From Gudongella sp049310905 (GTDB lineage: Bacteria; Bacillota; Clostridia; Tissierellales; Tissierellaceae), in NCBI RefSeq assembly GCF_049310905.1, contig NZ_JBMEMN010000033.1, forward strand, positions 1-25,137: a stretch of DNA of 25,137 nucleotides, in the 5' to 3' direction. Both the position numbers and the translations under genes were made by a program. The notes under the pieces were generated by a model, which worked only from the letters and a program-made list of their open reading frames with translations, was not told the DNA's origin and searched no databases. Positions 1-6,968 of the stretch are shown piece by piece; the first letter of the stretch is position 1, and every line of letters starts with the position of its first letter.

Positions 1-96
1 ATTATTTGTTTTTAAAAAATTGATTCTTGGTTTATTCAAAGTTCTCACAACTGTTTAGTTATCTAGGTTCATTGTCGTCCTCTCTCGAGGCGACTT
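1..96 (-). promoter_or_regulatory. Probable 5' leader of a stable-RNA (rRNA) operon running off the left edge
   Basis: No ORF with a ribosome binding site is visible here. Read on the minus strand, this stretch follows two tandem sigma-A promoters. It starts with an imperfect hairpin (GTCG/CGAC and CCTC/GAGG arms, plus-strand 74-94) and then holds GAGAACTTTGAATAAACC, which resembles the CTTTGAAAAC-like leader seen before 16S rRNA genes in Firmicutes. Tandem strong promoters followed by a structured non-coding leader are typical of rRNA operons. No 16S sequence lies inside the window, so the assignment is an inference. A tRNA cluster or other stable RNA is the main alternative. Confidence 0.45.
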
Positions 97-121
97 GATT
101 AGTATACCATGTATACTAATC
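97..121. repeat. Perfect 11-bp inverted repeat over the proximal promoter
   Basis: Arm GATTAGTATAC (97-107), centre CAT (108-110), arm GTATACTAATC (111-121). There is no T-run on either side, so it is not a rho-independent terminator. It covers the -10 element and most of the spacer of the leftward promoter. It could be an operator, a transient DNA cruciform, or a coincidental duplication of the -10 sequence. Transcription should start at about position 94, outside the repeat, so it would not be in the RNA made from this promoter, but it would be in RNA from the distal promoter. Confidence 0.75.
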
Positions 122-130
122 CTGCGTCAA
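101..130 (-). promoter_or_regulatory. Sigma-A promoter, proximal of a tandem pair, firing left
   Basis: On the minus strand: -35 TTGACG at 130-125, an 18-nt spacer, and -10 TATACT at 106-101. The -10 lies in one arm of a perfect 11-bp inverted repeat and the other arm occupies the spacer. It is the second of two promoters pointing out of the window, the arrangement expected before an rRNA operon. Confidence 0.7.
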
Positions 131-185
131 CATCTTTTTTGAAGTTTTTTGAGTGCTTCATTTATTTGTTTTGCTGACTTTTTAA

Positions 186-214
186 ATATTACCATCTTTC
201 GAGTATAAAGTCAA
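186..214 (-). promoter_or_regulatory. Sigma-A promoter, distal of a tandem pair, firing left
   Basis: On the minus strand: -35 TTGACT at 214-209, a 17-nt spacer, and -10 TAATAT at 191-186. It lies about 80 bases upstream of the proximal promoter and shares its direction. The stretch between this promoter and the stop codon of the phosphotransacylase gene at 275 shows only a short TGACA/TGTCA palindrome with no T-run, so I see no clear terminator for that gene. Confidence 0.65.
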
Positions 215-274
215 CGGTTTTTTACAACCAATTTATAGTATTTAAAACAGATACATTGTTGACAAATGTCATTT

Positions 275-1189
275 TTAAGCCATTTTGTTAGTATATCGTG
301 ATATCATGTTTCCAAGTGCAATTGAGAATAACTTGGTATCTTTATCATCTGCCCTTGATACCAAAACAACCGGAGCTTTTGCCCCCATGATTATACCTGC
401 TGATTTACCATTTGCTAAGTATGTTATTGCCTTACCGATTCCATTGCCCATCTCGATGTTTGGAACAAGCAATATATCAGCATTACCCACCACTAGATTG
501 TCTATCTTTTTAATCTTTGCAGCTTCTTTTGAAACTGCCAGATCCAGTGCCAGAGGACCTTCGACAATTACATCATCCCCAAACAAACCTGCTTTGGACA
601 TCTTTTTAAGTTCATCTGCATCAACAGTTGCCTGCATCTTTGGGTTTACTTTTTCCTTTGCTGCCAAAGCAGCTACTTTAACATTAAGGCAACCCATAGC
701 TTTGGCTACGGTGACGCTGTTATCAATAATTTTCTTTTTCTCATCCAGAGATGGATTTAAATTCATACCTCCATCTGTTAGATAAAGTAGTTTGTGATAT
801 GTTTCTACATCGTATACCATTACATGACTTAAAAGGCTATCAGTTCTTAGCCCCCAATCTTTATTCAAAACAGCTTTTAGCAATATGGAAGTATCAACCA
901 ACCCTTTCATTATGAAGTCGGCTTTTCCTTCACTTACCATTCTCACTCCGATTTCAGCCGCTGCTGAAATATCAGTCTCATCTATAAACTCAAATCCTGA
1001 TATATCTAAGTTGAGTCTTTCAGCAATATCCTCGGTTTCTCTCTTGGACCCTATAAGAACTGGCTCACTTATTCCAAGTCTAGAGCTTTCTACAACAGCC
1101 TCCAACACATCTTCATCCTGGCATGCTACTACAGCAAGTCTCATTTTCTCTCCTTTTACAGATAAAAGATCCTGTAATCTCTCTATCAT
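275..1189 (-). CDS. ptb: Phosphate butyryltransferase / phosphate acyltransferase family protein
   Basis: Predicted 304-aa cytoplasmic enzyme of the phosphotransacetylase/phosphotransbutyrylase family, which exchanges CoA and phosphate on acyl groups (butyryl-CoA to butyryl-phosphate in clostridial butyrate formation). The length matches the roughly 300-aa Ptb group. Family features are a TDGGMNLNPSLDEK block near the middle and a C-terminal VPNIEMGNGIGKAITYLANG block followed by GIIMGAKAPVVLVSRAD. The ATG at 1189 is chosen because GAGGAGG sits 8 nt before it; a longer in-frame start at 1237 would overlap the upstream gene. The gap to the upstream TPR gene is 16 nt, so the two are probably co-transcribed. 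No butyrate or acetate kinase gene follows, which is unusual because buk commonly follows ptb. Substrate chain length cannot be read from sequence. Confidence 0.85.
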   Translation of the reverse strand: MIERLQDLLSVKGEKMRLAVVACQDEDVLEAVVESSRLGISEPVLIGSKRETEDIAERLNLDISGFEFIDETDISAAAEIGVRMVSEGKADFIMKGLVDTSILLKAVLNKDWGLRTDSLLSHVMVYDVETYHKLLYLTDGGMNLNPSLDEKKKIIDNSVTVAKAMGCLNVKVAALAAKEKVNPKMQATVDADELKKMSKAGLFGDDVIVEGPLALDLAVSKEAAKIKKIDNLVVGNADILLVPNIEMGNGIGKAITYLANGKSAGIIMGAKAPVVLVSRADDKDTKLFSIALGNMISRYTNKMA

Positions 1190-1205
1190 ATATATTCCTC
1201 CTCGT

Positions 1206-2342
1206 TTATTGTTCCTTTTTGAATCTATCAATTGCATTCAACTGAGCCTTTACATTTTCATCTTCTGGATCCAGCTTATGTGCCTTGTATACATCATCAT
1301 ATCCCTTGTCTATTTCTCCAAGGTTAAGATAGCCAAGTCCTCTGTTAAAAAAGAGTCTATAGTCATCGTGAATGCCAGCCTCTATACCTTCTGTAAAAAT
1401 ATCTATCGCTTTTTCTATATCATTATCATTGAAATATGATATTCCAAGCTCATTATAAACTTCAGCTACTGTTGGATCACTATCCATGGCAGCATAAAAA
1501 TAATCCATAGCCATCTGGTTGTCGCCATATCCCCTATACGCCATTCCTAGAAGGTAGTTAGCATACCAGTTTTTACTGTGTTTAGGCATAAGTTTGGATA
1601 ACACTTCTATGGACTTTTCATAGTTCATATTATTCATATATGTCAACCCAAGTTCTACTCTGTAATCTGAGTCAATCAAATCAAGTTCTTGTCGTATTTC
1701 TTGTCTTCTATTCTCGTCTGGATCATAGATTAAAACCTTATCCCAGGTTAGTTTAGCTTTTACATACTGTTCATAGAACTTATAGTGATATCCCAGTTTA
1801 TAATATGCAGGATAGTATTCTCTATCTTCGTCCAGTAATTCTTCAAGTATTGCTGTTGACTCCTCCAGGAACTCATTACCCTCATCAATTTTTTCTTCTT
1901 CAATTCTTTTTTTGCCCATAGCTTCAAGAACCATAGCATAATAAAGCATACCTTCTTTGCTACCATACATATTGTTGTATGCTCTGAAAAAAAGACCACT
2001 TTCTGTATAATCATCATTTTCAAATGCTAAAATTGCTCTCTTGAACAATTCCTTTTCAATATCGGGATTATATGCTTCGAGAATCCGACTGTAGTAATCA
2101 TGGTATTTAAAGTGCTGGTCAGCTCCCATTAGATAAAGTATCCCTTCAATAACTCTTTCCAATGTAATTCCTTGTTCACTGTCTACCTTGCTTAACTCAC
2201 TTAAAAGTTTCTCAGTTACCACCGGCAATGGTATGGATTGATCCAAATCAAACCCATGAATTGTAAAGTCTCTCTCATCTTTAAGTTGTACAAAGCTCAC
2301 AGACTCTGTTTTATCTCTGAAATATTTTTCTCCTACTGACAT
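1206..2342 (-). CDS. Tetratricopeptide repeat protein
   Basis: A 378-aa soluble protein made largely of TPR-like helical pairs. Repeats can be followed at roughly residues 95-130, 165-205, 225-258, 260-293, 295-330 and 331-365, with typical spacing such as YANYLLGMAYRGYGDNQMAM and EVYNELGISYFNDNDIEKA. The first 85 or so residues are not TPR-like and carry no signal peptide. The ATG at 2342 follows AGGAGG at good spacing. It lies 12 nt after the membrane-protein gene and 16 nt before the phosphotransacylase gene. TPR arrays bind partner proteins, so a scaffold role with the neighbouring membrane protein or enzymes is possible but only inferred. I do not recognise a named family. Confidence 0.85.
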   Translation of the reverse strand: MSVGEKYFRDKTESVSFVQLKDERDFTIHGFDLDQSIPLPVVTEKLLSELSKVDSEQGITLERVIEGILYLMGADQHFKYHDYYSRILEAYNPDIEKELFKRAILAFENDDYTESGLFFRAYNNMYGSKEGMLYYAMVLEAMGKKRIEEEKIDEGNEFLEESTAILEELLDEDREYYPAYYKLGYHYKFYEQYVKAKLTWDKVLIYDPDENRRQEIRQELDLIDSDYRVELGLTYMNNMNYEKSIEVLSKLMPKHSKNWYANYLLGMAYRGYGDNQMAMDYFYAAMDSDPTVAEVYNELGISYFNDNDIEKAIDIFTEGIEAGIHDDYRLFFNRGLGYLNLGEIDKGYDDVYKAHKLDPEDENVKAQLNAIDRFKKEQ

Positions 2343-2354
2343 ATGATTCCTCCT

Positions 2355-3104
2355 TTAAAGCTTTCTCATAAACATTCTTTTCCTTAATGTAGTTGTGCTA
2401 AGCAGTTTAAACAGATGCCCTCTGTATATCATTACTGCTGAAAGAAAAACACTTCCCAAAAGATACATTATTATTGATAGAATAGAACTGCTGAAAGACA
2501 ACCCTCTAAATGGATTAAGACCACCATTGAATATCCCACCTGTAACAAAGTAAAGAATAATCATAAATAATCCGTTGGGTAGTATCCAGTTCAACCAGTT
2601 TTCTTTCATAAATTCAATACAATACAAGATGGTTTGAAGTGAATCTCTTTCCTTGATATATAATGATTCAGGCAATGGATTTAAAACTACTAATGCTGCG
2701 ATCCCAATAATTAGTATAATTGCAACTGCAAATGTTCCAATGATGCTTGATAATAAATTCAATACTAAGTTTACAAGATAGAAGATGAAAAGAACTCCGT
2801 ATACTTTCCTAATAAAATAAGTGAAACCATATTTTATGTCTTTCCACCTGAACCTGTTATAAACAACTACATTATGCAGTACAAATAAATAGCTGGAAAT
2901 TATTGCACTCTCAATTAGTGCGTAAATAATACCCAACAAGAATCCAAGACCAGACAATAGATTAAAAACTACAATTCCTGCCACCAAACTCAGTATTGAA
3001 TACACTACGCCCATTAACAATACCTCTGGGTTTCTTGTCAACGTATTCTTGGATTTTGATAAAATCTCCTTGTTTACAAGTAAAATATCACTAATTACAT
3101 TCAT
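2355..3104 (-). CDS. Polytopic membrane protein of unknown function
   Basis: A 249-aa protein with about six hydrophobic segments, near residues 28-50, 53-77, 100-120, 123-145, 170-190 and 205-230. It is basic at the C terminus (RGHLFKLLSTTTLRKRMFMRKL), which suggests a cytoplasmic tail. The start ATG shares its bases with the upstream radical SAM stop codon (ATGA, 3101-3104). GGAGGAG precedes it inside the end of the upstream gene, so the two are probably translationally coupled. There is no cleavable signal peptide and no catalytic motif that I recognise. The layout resembles uncharacterised six-helix membrane proteins of Firmicutes, but I cannot name a family. Confidence 0.8.
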   Translation of the reverse strand: MNVISDILLVNKEILSKSKNTLTRNPEVLLMGVVYSILSLVAGIVVFNLLSGLGFLLGIIYALIESAIISSYLFVLHNVVVYNRFRWKDIKYGFTYFIRKVYGVLFIFYLVNLVLNLLSSIIGTFAVAIILIIGIAALVVLNPLPESLYIKERDSLQTILYCIEFMKENWLNWILPNGLFMIILYFVTGGIFNGGLNPFRGLSFSSSILSIIMYLLGSVFLSAVMIYRGHLFKLLSTTTLRKRMFMRKL

Positions 3105-4855
3105 TCAGTCAACTCCTCCGCATAGCTAGAAATATTATAAGTTTTACATCTTTCCAAAACTCCATCTTTGTAGTTGAACAAAACTAAAGTTTTTTGTTTA
3201 TTGCTTTTTTTCCTATACCCACTGTTAATAATTTCATATAGATCATGTTTAAATTCTTGAATTTTTACTTTCTTTAATAGTTTTTTTGTTGTTATGTCCA
3301 TATATTCGGGCAAAATCTCTGATAATAATGCTTTTGACTTCAACAACTCATGGCTCCTGGTCATATCAAAACCATTTCCAATATTGAAGTATTCTGGCAA
3401 TGGTTTCCCCTTATTGTTCTGAAGATAATCAAATGCAAGTAATTCAATGAAAATTTCAAATTGATCATAAGACTGTTTCTTGTAATAGTCCATTAAAATC
3501 TCATAAAGGCGATCCTTGCTATGTGATAGGTCATACAAACCTTGCTCTTTCCAGAATTTCATTAGATCCTCAAAAAATCTAAACGGACTTGGAAATTGAT
3601 TTTGAAGAATATACTCAATGCTGTGCTTAAAGTATTCTTCGTTATAATATTTTTCTACCAACTCCTCAATTCCTTTTAATGCTATAACATCATCGTAACT
3701 AATCCACTTGGATTTCATAACTTCATAAGGAGCTTTGTCAATTAGTCCATATCCATATTCTTCCCTCAGGTTTCTAAGAGCAGAACCTTTTAACAATTTC
3801 AAAAACCCGAGCTGAATCTTTTCAGGTCTAAGTTGGAATATATGATCAAAAGATACGCCAAATCTATGATAATCTTCATACGGAAGTCCGGCGATCAGGT
3901 CCAAATGCTGATGAATATTTTTACTTTGTCTGATTGTCCTAGTAACCTTGGCAAGTCTTTCAAAATCTGTATTTCTACCAATAGCTTCTATCGTCTTCGG
4001 ATTTGTTGACTGAACACCTATTTCAAACTGAAACAACCCTTCCTTGATATCCTTGAAAAATTCTAGTTGTTCATTGTCAATCAGATGGGCTGTTACTTCA
4101 AAATGAAAATTTATTCCAACAGGATTTCTTTCGATGATATGACTCATAATGGCCTGGGAAAAATCCTTGTTTGCATTGAAGGTACGGTCTACAAACTTAA
4201 CCTGTTTAACCCCGACATCAATAAGATTGTCCAAATCTCTCTTTACTCTGTCAAGGTTCATGTACCTTACGCCCCTTATGGTTGATGATAGACAAAATGC
4301 ACAGTTAAAAGGGCACCCCCTCGAACTTTCATAATATACTATTTTATTTTTGAATTCATCCCCTATGGACTCATATGGAGAAGGGATGCTGTTTATGTCT
4401 TTTATCAACGTCCTGGGAGAATTGATTAGTATCTTGTCGCCTTCTCTGAATGCGAGACCTTCTATACTTTCCAGATTTTTCTTAATTAGCAGTTCCCTAA
4501 AAGTCTCCTCACCTTCTCCATAGACTATATAGTCTATGTATGGATGACTAGTAAGAAGTTCCTCCATGTCATATGAAACCTCCGGTCCTCCCAACAATAT
4601 CTTTGTCTGTGGGCTTACAAGCTTTAATCTTTCGCATATTTCAAGAGTCTCATCAATATTCCAAATATATGTTGAAAATCCTACCAATTTAGGCTTTAGT
4701 TCATAAATCTTTGAAGCTATATCTCCAAGGTTCTGATTAATTGTGTATTCTTCAATTTGAATATCCTCTATATCCTTGACATACTCCCTCAAATATCTTA
4801 AGGCCAAGTTTGAGTGTATGAATTTAGAATTCAGCGTTGTTAGTATAACTGACAT
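3101..4855 (-). CDS. Radical SAM protein with N-terminal B12-binding-like domain, DUF4080 type
   Basis: Predicted 584-aa cytoplasmic enzyme. Residues about 1-140 form a Rossmann-like cobalamin-binding-type fold (KLVGFSTYIWN, ILLGGPEVSYD, VYGEGEETFRELL). The radical SAM core follows, with the cluster motif CPFNCAFC giving Cys181, Cys185 and Cys188 (CxxxCxxC), which should hold the 4Fe-4S cluster that cleaves SAM. Residues beyond about 360 match the DUF4080 C-terminal region. The canonical DxHxxG cobalamin motif is not visible in the N-terminal domain, so actual B12 binding is uncertain. The ATG at 4855 is preferred to one 30 bases upstream because AAAGGGAG lies 7 nt before it. It is the first gene of a four-gene leftward cluster. 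The substrate is unknown for the family as far as I know. Confidence 0.88.
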   Translation of the reverse strand: MSVILTTLNSKFIHSNLALRYLREYVKDIEDIQIEEYTINQNLGDIASKIYELKPKLVGFSTYIWNIDETLEICERLKLVSPQTKILLGGPEVSYDMEELLTSHPYIDYIVYGEGEETFRELLIKKNLESIEGLAFREGDKILINSPRTLIKDINSIPSPYESIGDEFKNKIVYYESSRGCPFNCAFCLSSTIRGVRYMNLDRVKRDLDNLIDVGVKQVKFVDRTFNANKDFSQAIMSHIIERNPVGINFHFEVTAHLIDNEQLEFFKDIKEGLFQFEIGVQSTNPKTIEAIGRNTDFERLAKVTRTIRQSKNIHQHLDLIAGLPYEDYHRFGVSFDHIFQLRPEKIQLGFLKLLKGSALRNLREEYGYGLIDKAPYEVMKSKWISYDDVIALKGIEELVEKYYNEEYFKHSIEYILQNQFPSPFRFFEDLMKFWKEQGLYDLSHSKDRLYEILMDYYKKQSYDQFEIFIELLAFDYLQNNKGKPLPEYFNIGNGFDMTRSHELLKSKALLSEILPEYMDITTKKLLKKVKIQEFKHDLYEIINSGYRKKSNKQKTLVLFNYKDGVLERCKTYNISSYAEELTE

Positions 4856-4889
4856 TATAATCTCCCTTTCTGTTCTGGTCACCATTATT

Positions 4890-4919
4890 ATTTTACCCTA
4901 AAAATCACAGTAAGGCCAA
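4890..4919 (-). promoter_or_regulatory. Possible promoter of the radical SAM cluster
   Basis: On the minus strand: -35-like TTGGCC at 4919-4914, an 18-nt spacer, and -10 TAAAAT at 4895-4890, about 35 bases before the start codon. The -35 match is only partial. A promoter is expected here because the neighbouring gene diverges. Confidence 0.4.
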
Positions 4920-4940
4920 TAATTATTAGGATTAATTCTA

Positions 4941-4969
4941 TTGAATAATTCTTTGAAAAGTACTAGAAT
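4941..4969 (+). promoter_or_regulatory. Promoter of the plus-strand small gene
   Basis: -35 TTGAAT (4941-4946), a 17-nt spacer, and -10 TAGAAT (4964-4969), about 31 bases before the ATG at 5001. The gene is isolated on its strand, so it needs a promoter in this 145-base divergent gap. Confidence 0.55.
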
Positions 4970-5000
4970 GTATATTAGAACTAATGAAAGGGGACATAAA

Positions 5001-5216
5001 ATGAAGCACTTTGATTTCGACAAAATATCAATTCAAGAAATGTCAAAGGATGATATGTTACTAATAATAGAAGCTCTTGAATACACTGGCAAGGCCAACA
5101 ATATCGATGATTTTCTTCAGTTAAGAGAAAATATTCTGATAGAACTATCCTCACTTGCTGAACTTTCACAAGATCAGTTCCTTGATTACTTGAAAGAAGA
5201 GACCTTATCATTTTGA
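5001..5216 (+). CDS. Small acidic protein of unknown function (71 aa)
   Basis: The only plus-strand gene in the window. It encodes 71 residues, rich in Asp, Glu and Leu and predicted to be mostly helical (for example DDMLLIIEALEYT and RENILIELSSLAELSQDQFLDYL). There is no signal peptide, membrane segment or Cys/His metal motif. The ATG at 5001 follows AAAGGGGAC at 7-nt spacing. A TTG 60 bases upstream is in frame but falls in the putative -35 element, so I reject it. The gene has a plausible promoter and its 3' end lies inside a strong terminator, with tandem TGA TAA stops in the hairpin. This full set of expression signals argues that it is real. I do not recognise the family and assign no function. 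Confidence 0.7.
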   Translation: MKHFDFDKISIQEMSKDDMLLIIEALEYTGKANNIDDFLQLRENILIELSSLAELSQDQFLDYLKEETLSF

Positions 5217-5237
5217 TAAGGTCTCTTCTTTTTTTTA
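5193..5237 (+). terminator. Rho-independent terminator of the small gene
   Basis: A perfect stem of about 17-18 bp. The left arm runs from 5193 to 5210, the TTT loop is 5211-5213, and the right arm runs from 5214 to 5231. The core arms are GAGACCTTATCA and TGATAAGGTCTC, followed on the plus strand by a long T-run (5229-5236). The left arm is the last codons of the small gene and the right arm begins with its stop codon. On the minus strand the same stem lies 10 nt past the argS stop, but the T-run there is broken (CTTCTTTC), so it may stop argS transcription less efficiently. Confidence 0.92.
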
Positions 5238-5240
5238 TTA

Positions 5241-6941
5241 TTACATCTTGTTAGGAGCGTCTATGCCCAACAATCCAAGACCTGTTTTAATTACAGTCTT
5301 GGTAGAATACACCAATGCGAGTCGTGCTTTCTTTGCTTCCTCATCATCTGTTATAATCTGAGTGCTGTTATAGAATGTATTGAAAGCTTTTGCAATTTCT
5401 ACAATTTGTCTAGTTATATAGAATGGTTCATTCTTCTCCATGGCATCCACCACAATGTTTGGAAAGTCATATAGCATTCGAATTATATTTGTTTCGTCAT
5501 CACTCGTTAGCTTTTCAAGGTTAATTTTATCTTCAAGATCAAAATTTCCTTTTTCAAGCAATGAGTTAGCTCTTGCATGTGTGTATTGTACATAGGGTCC
5601 TGTTTCTCCCTCAAAGCTAAGAGTCCTATCCCAATTAAATGTATAGTCTTTTATTCTTTGATTAAACAATTCCTGGAATAGAATTGCTCCAATTCCCACT
5701 TGCTTGGCAACAAGTTCCTTATTTTCAAGATTTGGGTTTCTTTCTTCAATTATATTCTTAGTACTTTCAATAGCCTTGTTTAAAACATCCTCAAGGAATA
5801 CAACCCTTCCCTTTCTTGTTGACAAGGTTCCATCTTCCAAGCTCACCATTCCGAATGGTATGTGAATACAATCCTTTGCCCACTCGTGACCCATCAGTTC
5901 AACAATCTTAATCCAAGCTTTGAAATGTAAATTCTGTTGAGATGCAACGACATACAGGTTTTTATGAAAGTCGTAATGTTTTTTTCTATAGAGTGCTGCT
6001 GCAATATCTCTTGTTGTGTAAAGAGTTGAGCCGTCTTTTTTCATAATTAGAGCAGGTGGCATTCCGTATTCTTCCAGATCAACAATCAATGCTCCTTCTG
6101 ATTCCTTGACAATACCCTTTTCCTTCATTTCTTCCAGAACTGTTGGCATTTTGTCTGAATAAAAGCTTTCACCTGCGTAGGAATCAAACTTAATATTTAA
6201 CATGTCATATACTCTGTTAAACTCCTTAAGACTTATTTCTCTGATCCACTGCCATAATTCCATAGCCTCTGGATTCTTGTTTTCAAGTGCTTTAAACCAA
6301 TATCTGGCTTCATCCTTAAGTTCAGGTTTATCTTCTGCTTCATCGTTAAATCTTACATAGAGCTTTAAAAGCTCAGAGATTGGATTCTCTTCAATTACTT
6401 TACGATCTCCCCACTTTTTGTAAGCTGAGATAAGCATTCCAAATTGAGTCCCATAATCTCCTAGATGGTTGATTGTAATTGTATCAAATCCTAAAAATTC
6501 ATATATCTTTGCAAGAGAATTGCCTATTACTGTGGTTCTAATGTGACCAATGTGAAATGGTTTTGCGATATTCGGAGAAGAAAACTCCACAATAACCTTC
6601 TTACCTTCTCCCATATCTGACGAACCATATTTTTCTTTTTGATCCATAATCTCTGAAATAACATCTTCAGCAAGTTTTGCTCTGTTTATAAAAAAATTCA
6701 CATATGGTCCTTGATTCTGAACTTTTTCGAAAAACTTATTCTCACTGATACTAGCTGCCAGTTCTTCTGCGATTGCATTAGGTGATTTTCTGTATTCCTT
6801 AGCTAGCCTGAAAGTTGGAAATGCATAATCACCCATATCATAAGATGGCGGTGTTTCAATAAGACTTTCAATCTCATCCTGACTTAAACTTTCGACTTTT
6901 TCATCTAGTAATTCCACTACCACGTTCTTGAAACTAATCAT
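5241..6941 (-). CDS. argS: Arginyl-tRNA synthetase
   Basis: Class I synthetase charging tRNA-Arg, 566 aa, close to the usual 550-590. The order is an N-terminal additional domain (about residues 1-90), then the Rossmann catalytic core with HIGH as HIGH at residues 130-133 (context KPFHIGHIRTT), the KMSKS-equivalent LSTRKGR at about 373-379, and the C-terminal DALR anticodon-binding helices (YTHARANSLLEK onward). The ATG at 6941 is chosen because GGGAGGA precedes it by about 7 nt; an in-frame ATG 15 bases upstream overlaps that ribosome binding site. It lies 27 nt after mutS2 and is the last gene of the pheST-zapA-U32-mutS2-argS run. No T-box or other leader is seen in front of it. Confidence 0.97.
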   Translation of the reverse strand: MISFKNVVVELLDEKVESLSQDEIESLIETPPSYDMGDYAFPTFRLAKEYRKSPNAIAEELAASISENKFFEKVQNQGPYVNFFINRAKLAEDVISEIMDQKEKYGSSDMGEGKKVIVEFSSPNIAKPFHIGHIRTTVIGNSLAKIYEFLGFDTITINHLGDYGTQFGMLISAYKKWGDRKVIEENPISELLKLYVRFNDEAEDKPELKDEARYWFKALENKNPEAMELWQWIREISLKEFNRVYDMLNIKFDSYAGESFYSDKMPTVLEEMKEKGIVKESEGALIVDLEEYGMPPALIMKKDGSTLYTTRDIAAALYRKKHYDFHKNLYVVASQQNLHFKAWIKIVELMGHEWAKDCIHIPFGMVSLEDGTLSTRKGRVVFLEDVLNKAIESTKNIIEERNPNLENKELVAKQVGIGAILFQELFNQRIKDYTFNWDRTLSFEGETGPYVQYTHARANSLLEKGNFDLEDKINLEKLTSDDETNIIRMLYDFPNIVVDAMEKNEPFYITRQIVEIAKAFNTFYNSTQIITDDEEAKKARLALVYSTKTVIKTGLGLLGIDAPNKM

Positions 6942-6968
6942 ATTTATTCCTCCCATTAAATATCGTAA

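Noticed and set aside
259..290. Plus-strand TTGACA near the 3' end of the phosphotransacylase gene
   Set aside because: No -10 element at suitable spacing (ATTTTG only), and no plus-strand gene follows.
285..785. Long plus-strand open frame (166 codons) opposite the phosphotransacylase gene, with a similar one at 885-1439
   Set aside because: Both are antisense to well-supported genes, lack a ribosome binding site, and encode Ser/Leu-rich low-complexity translations typical of antisense frames.
4941..5000. Upstream TTG start for the plus-strand small gene (91 aa version)
   Set aside because: The TTG coincides with the putative -35 element and would precede the transcription start; the ATG at 5001 has a good ribosome binding site.
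4981..5211. 76-codon minus-strand frame opposite the 71-aa gene
   Set aside because: No ribosome binding site, and it reads through the terminator hairpin. The plus-strand gene has much better start and stop signals.
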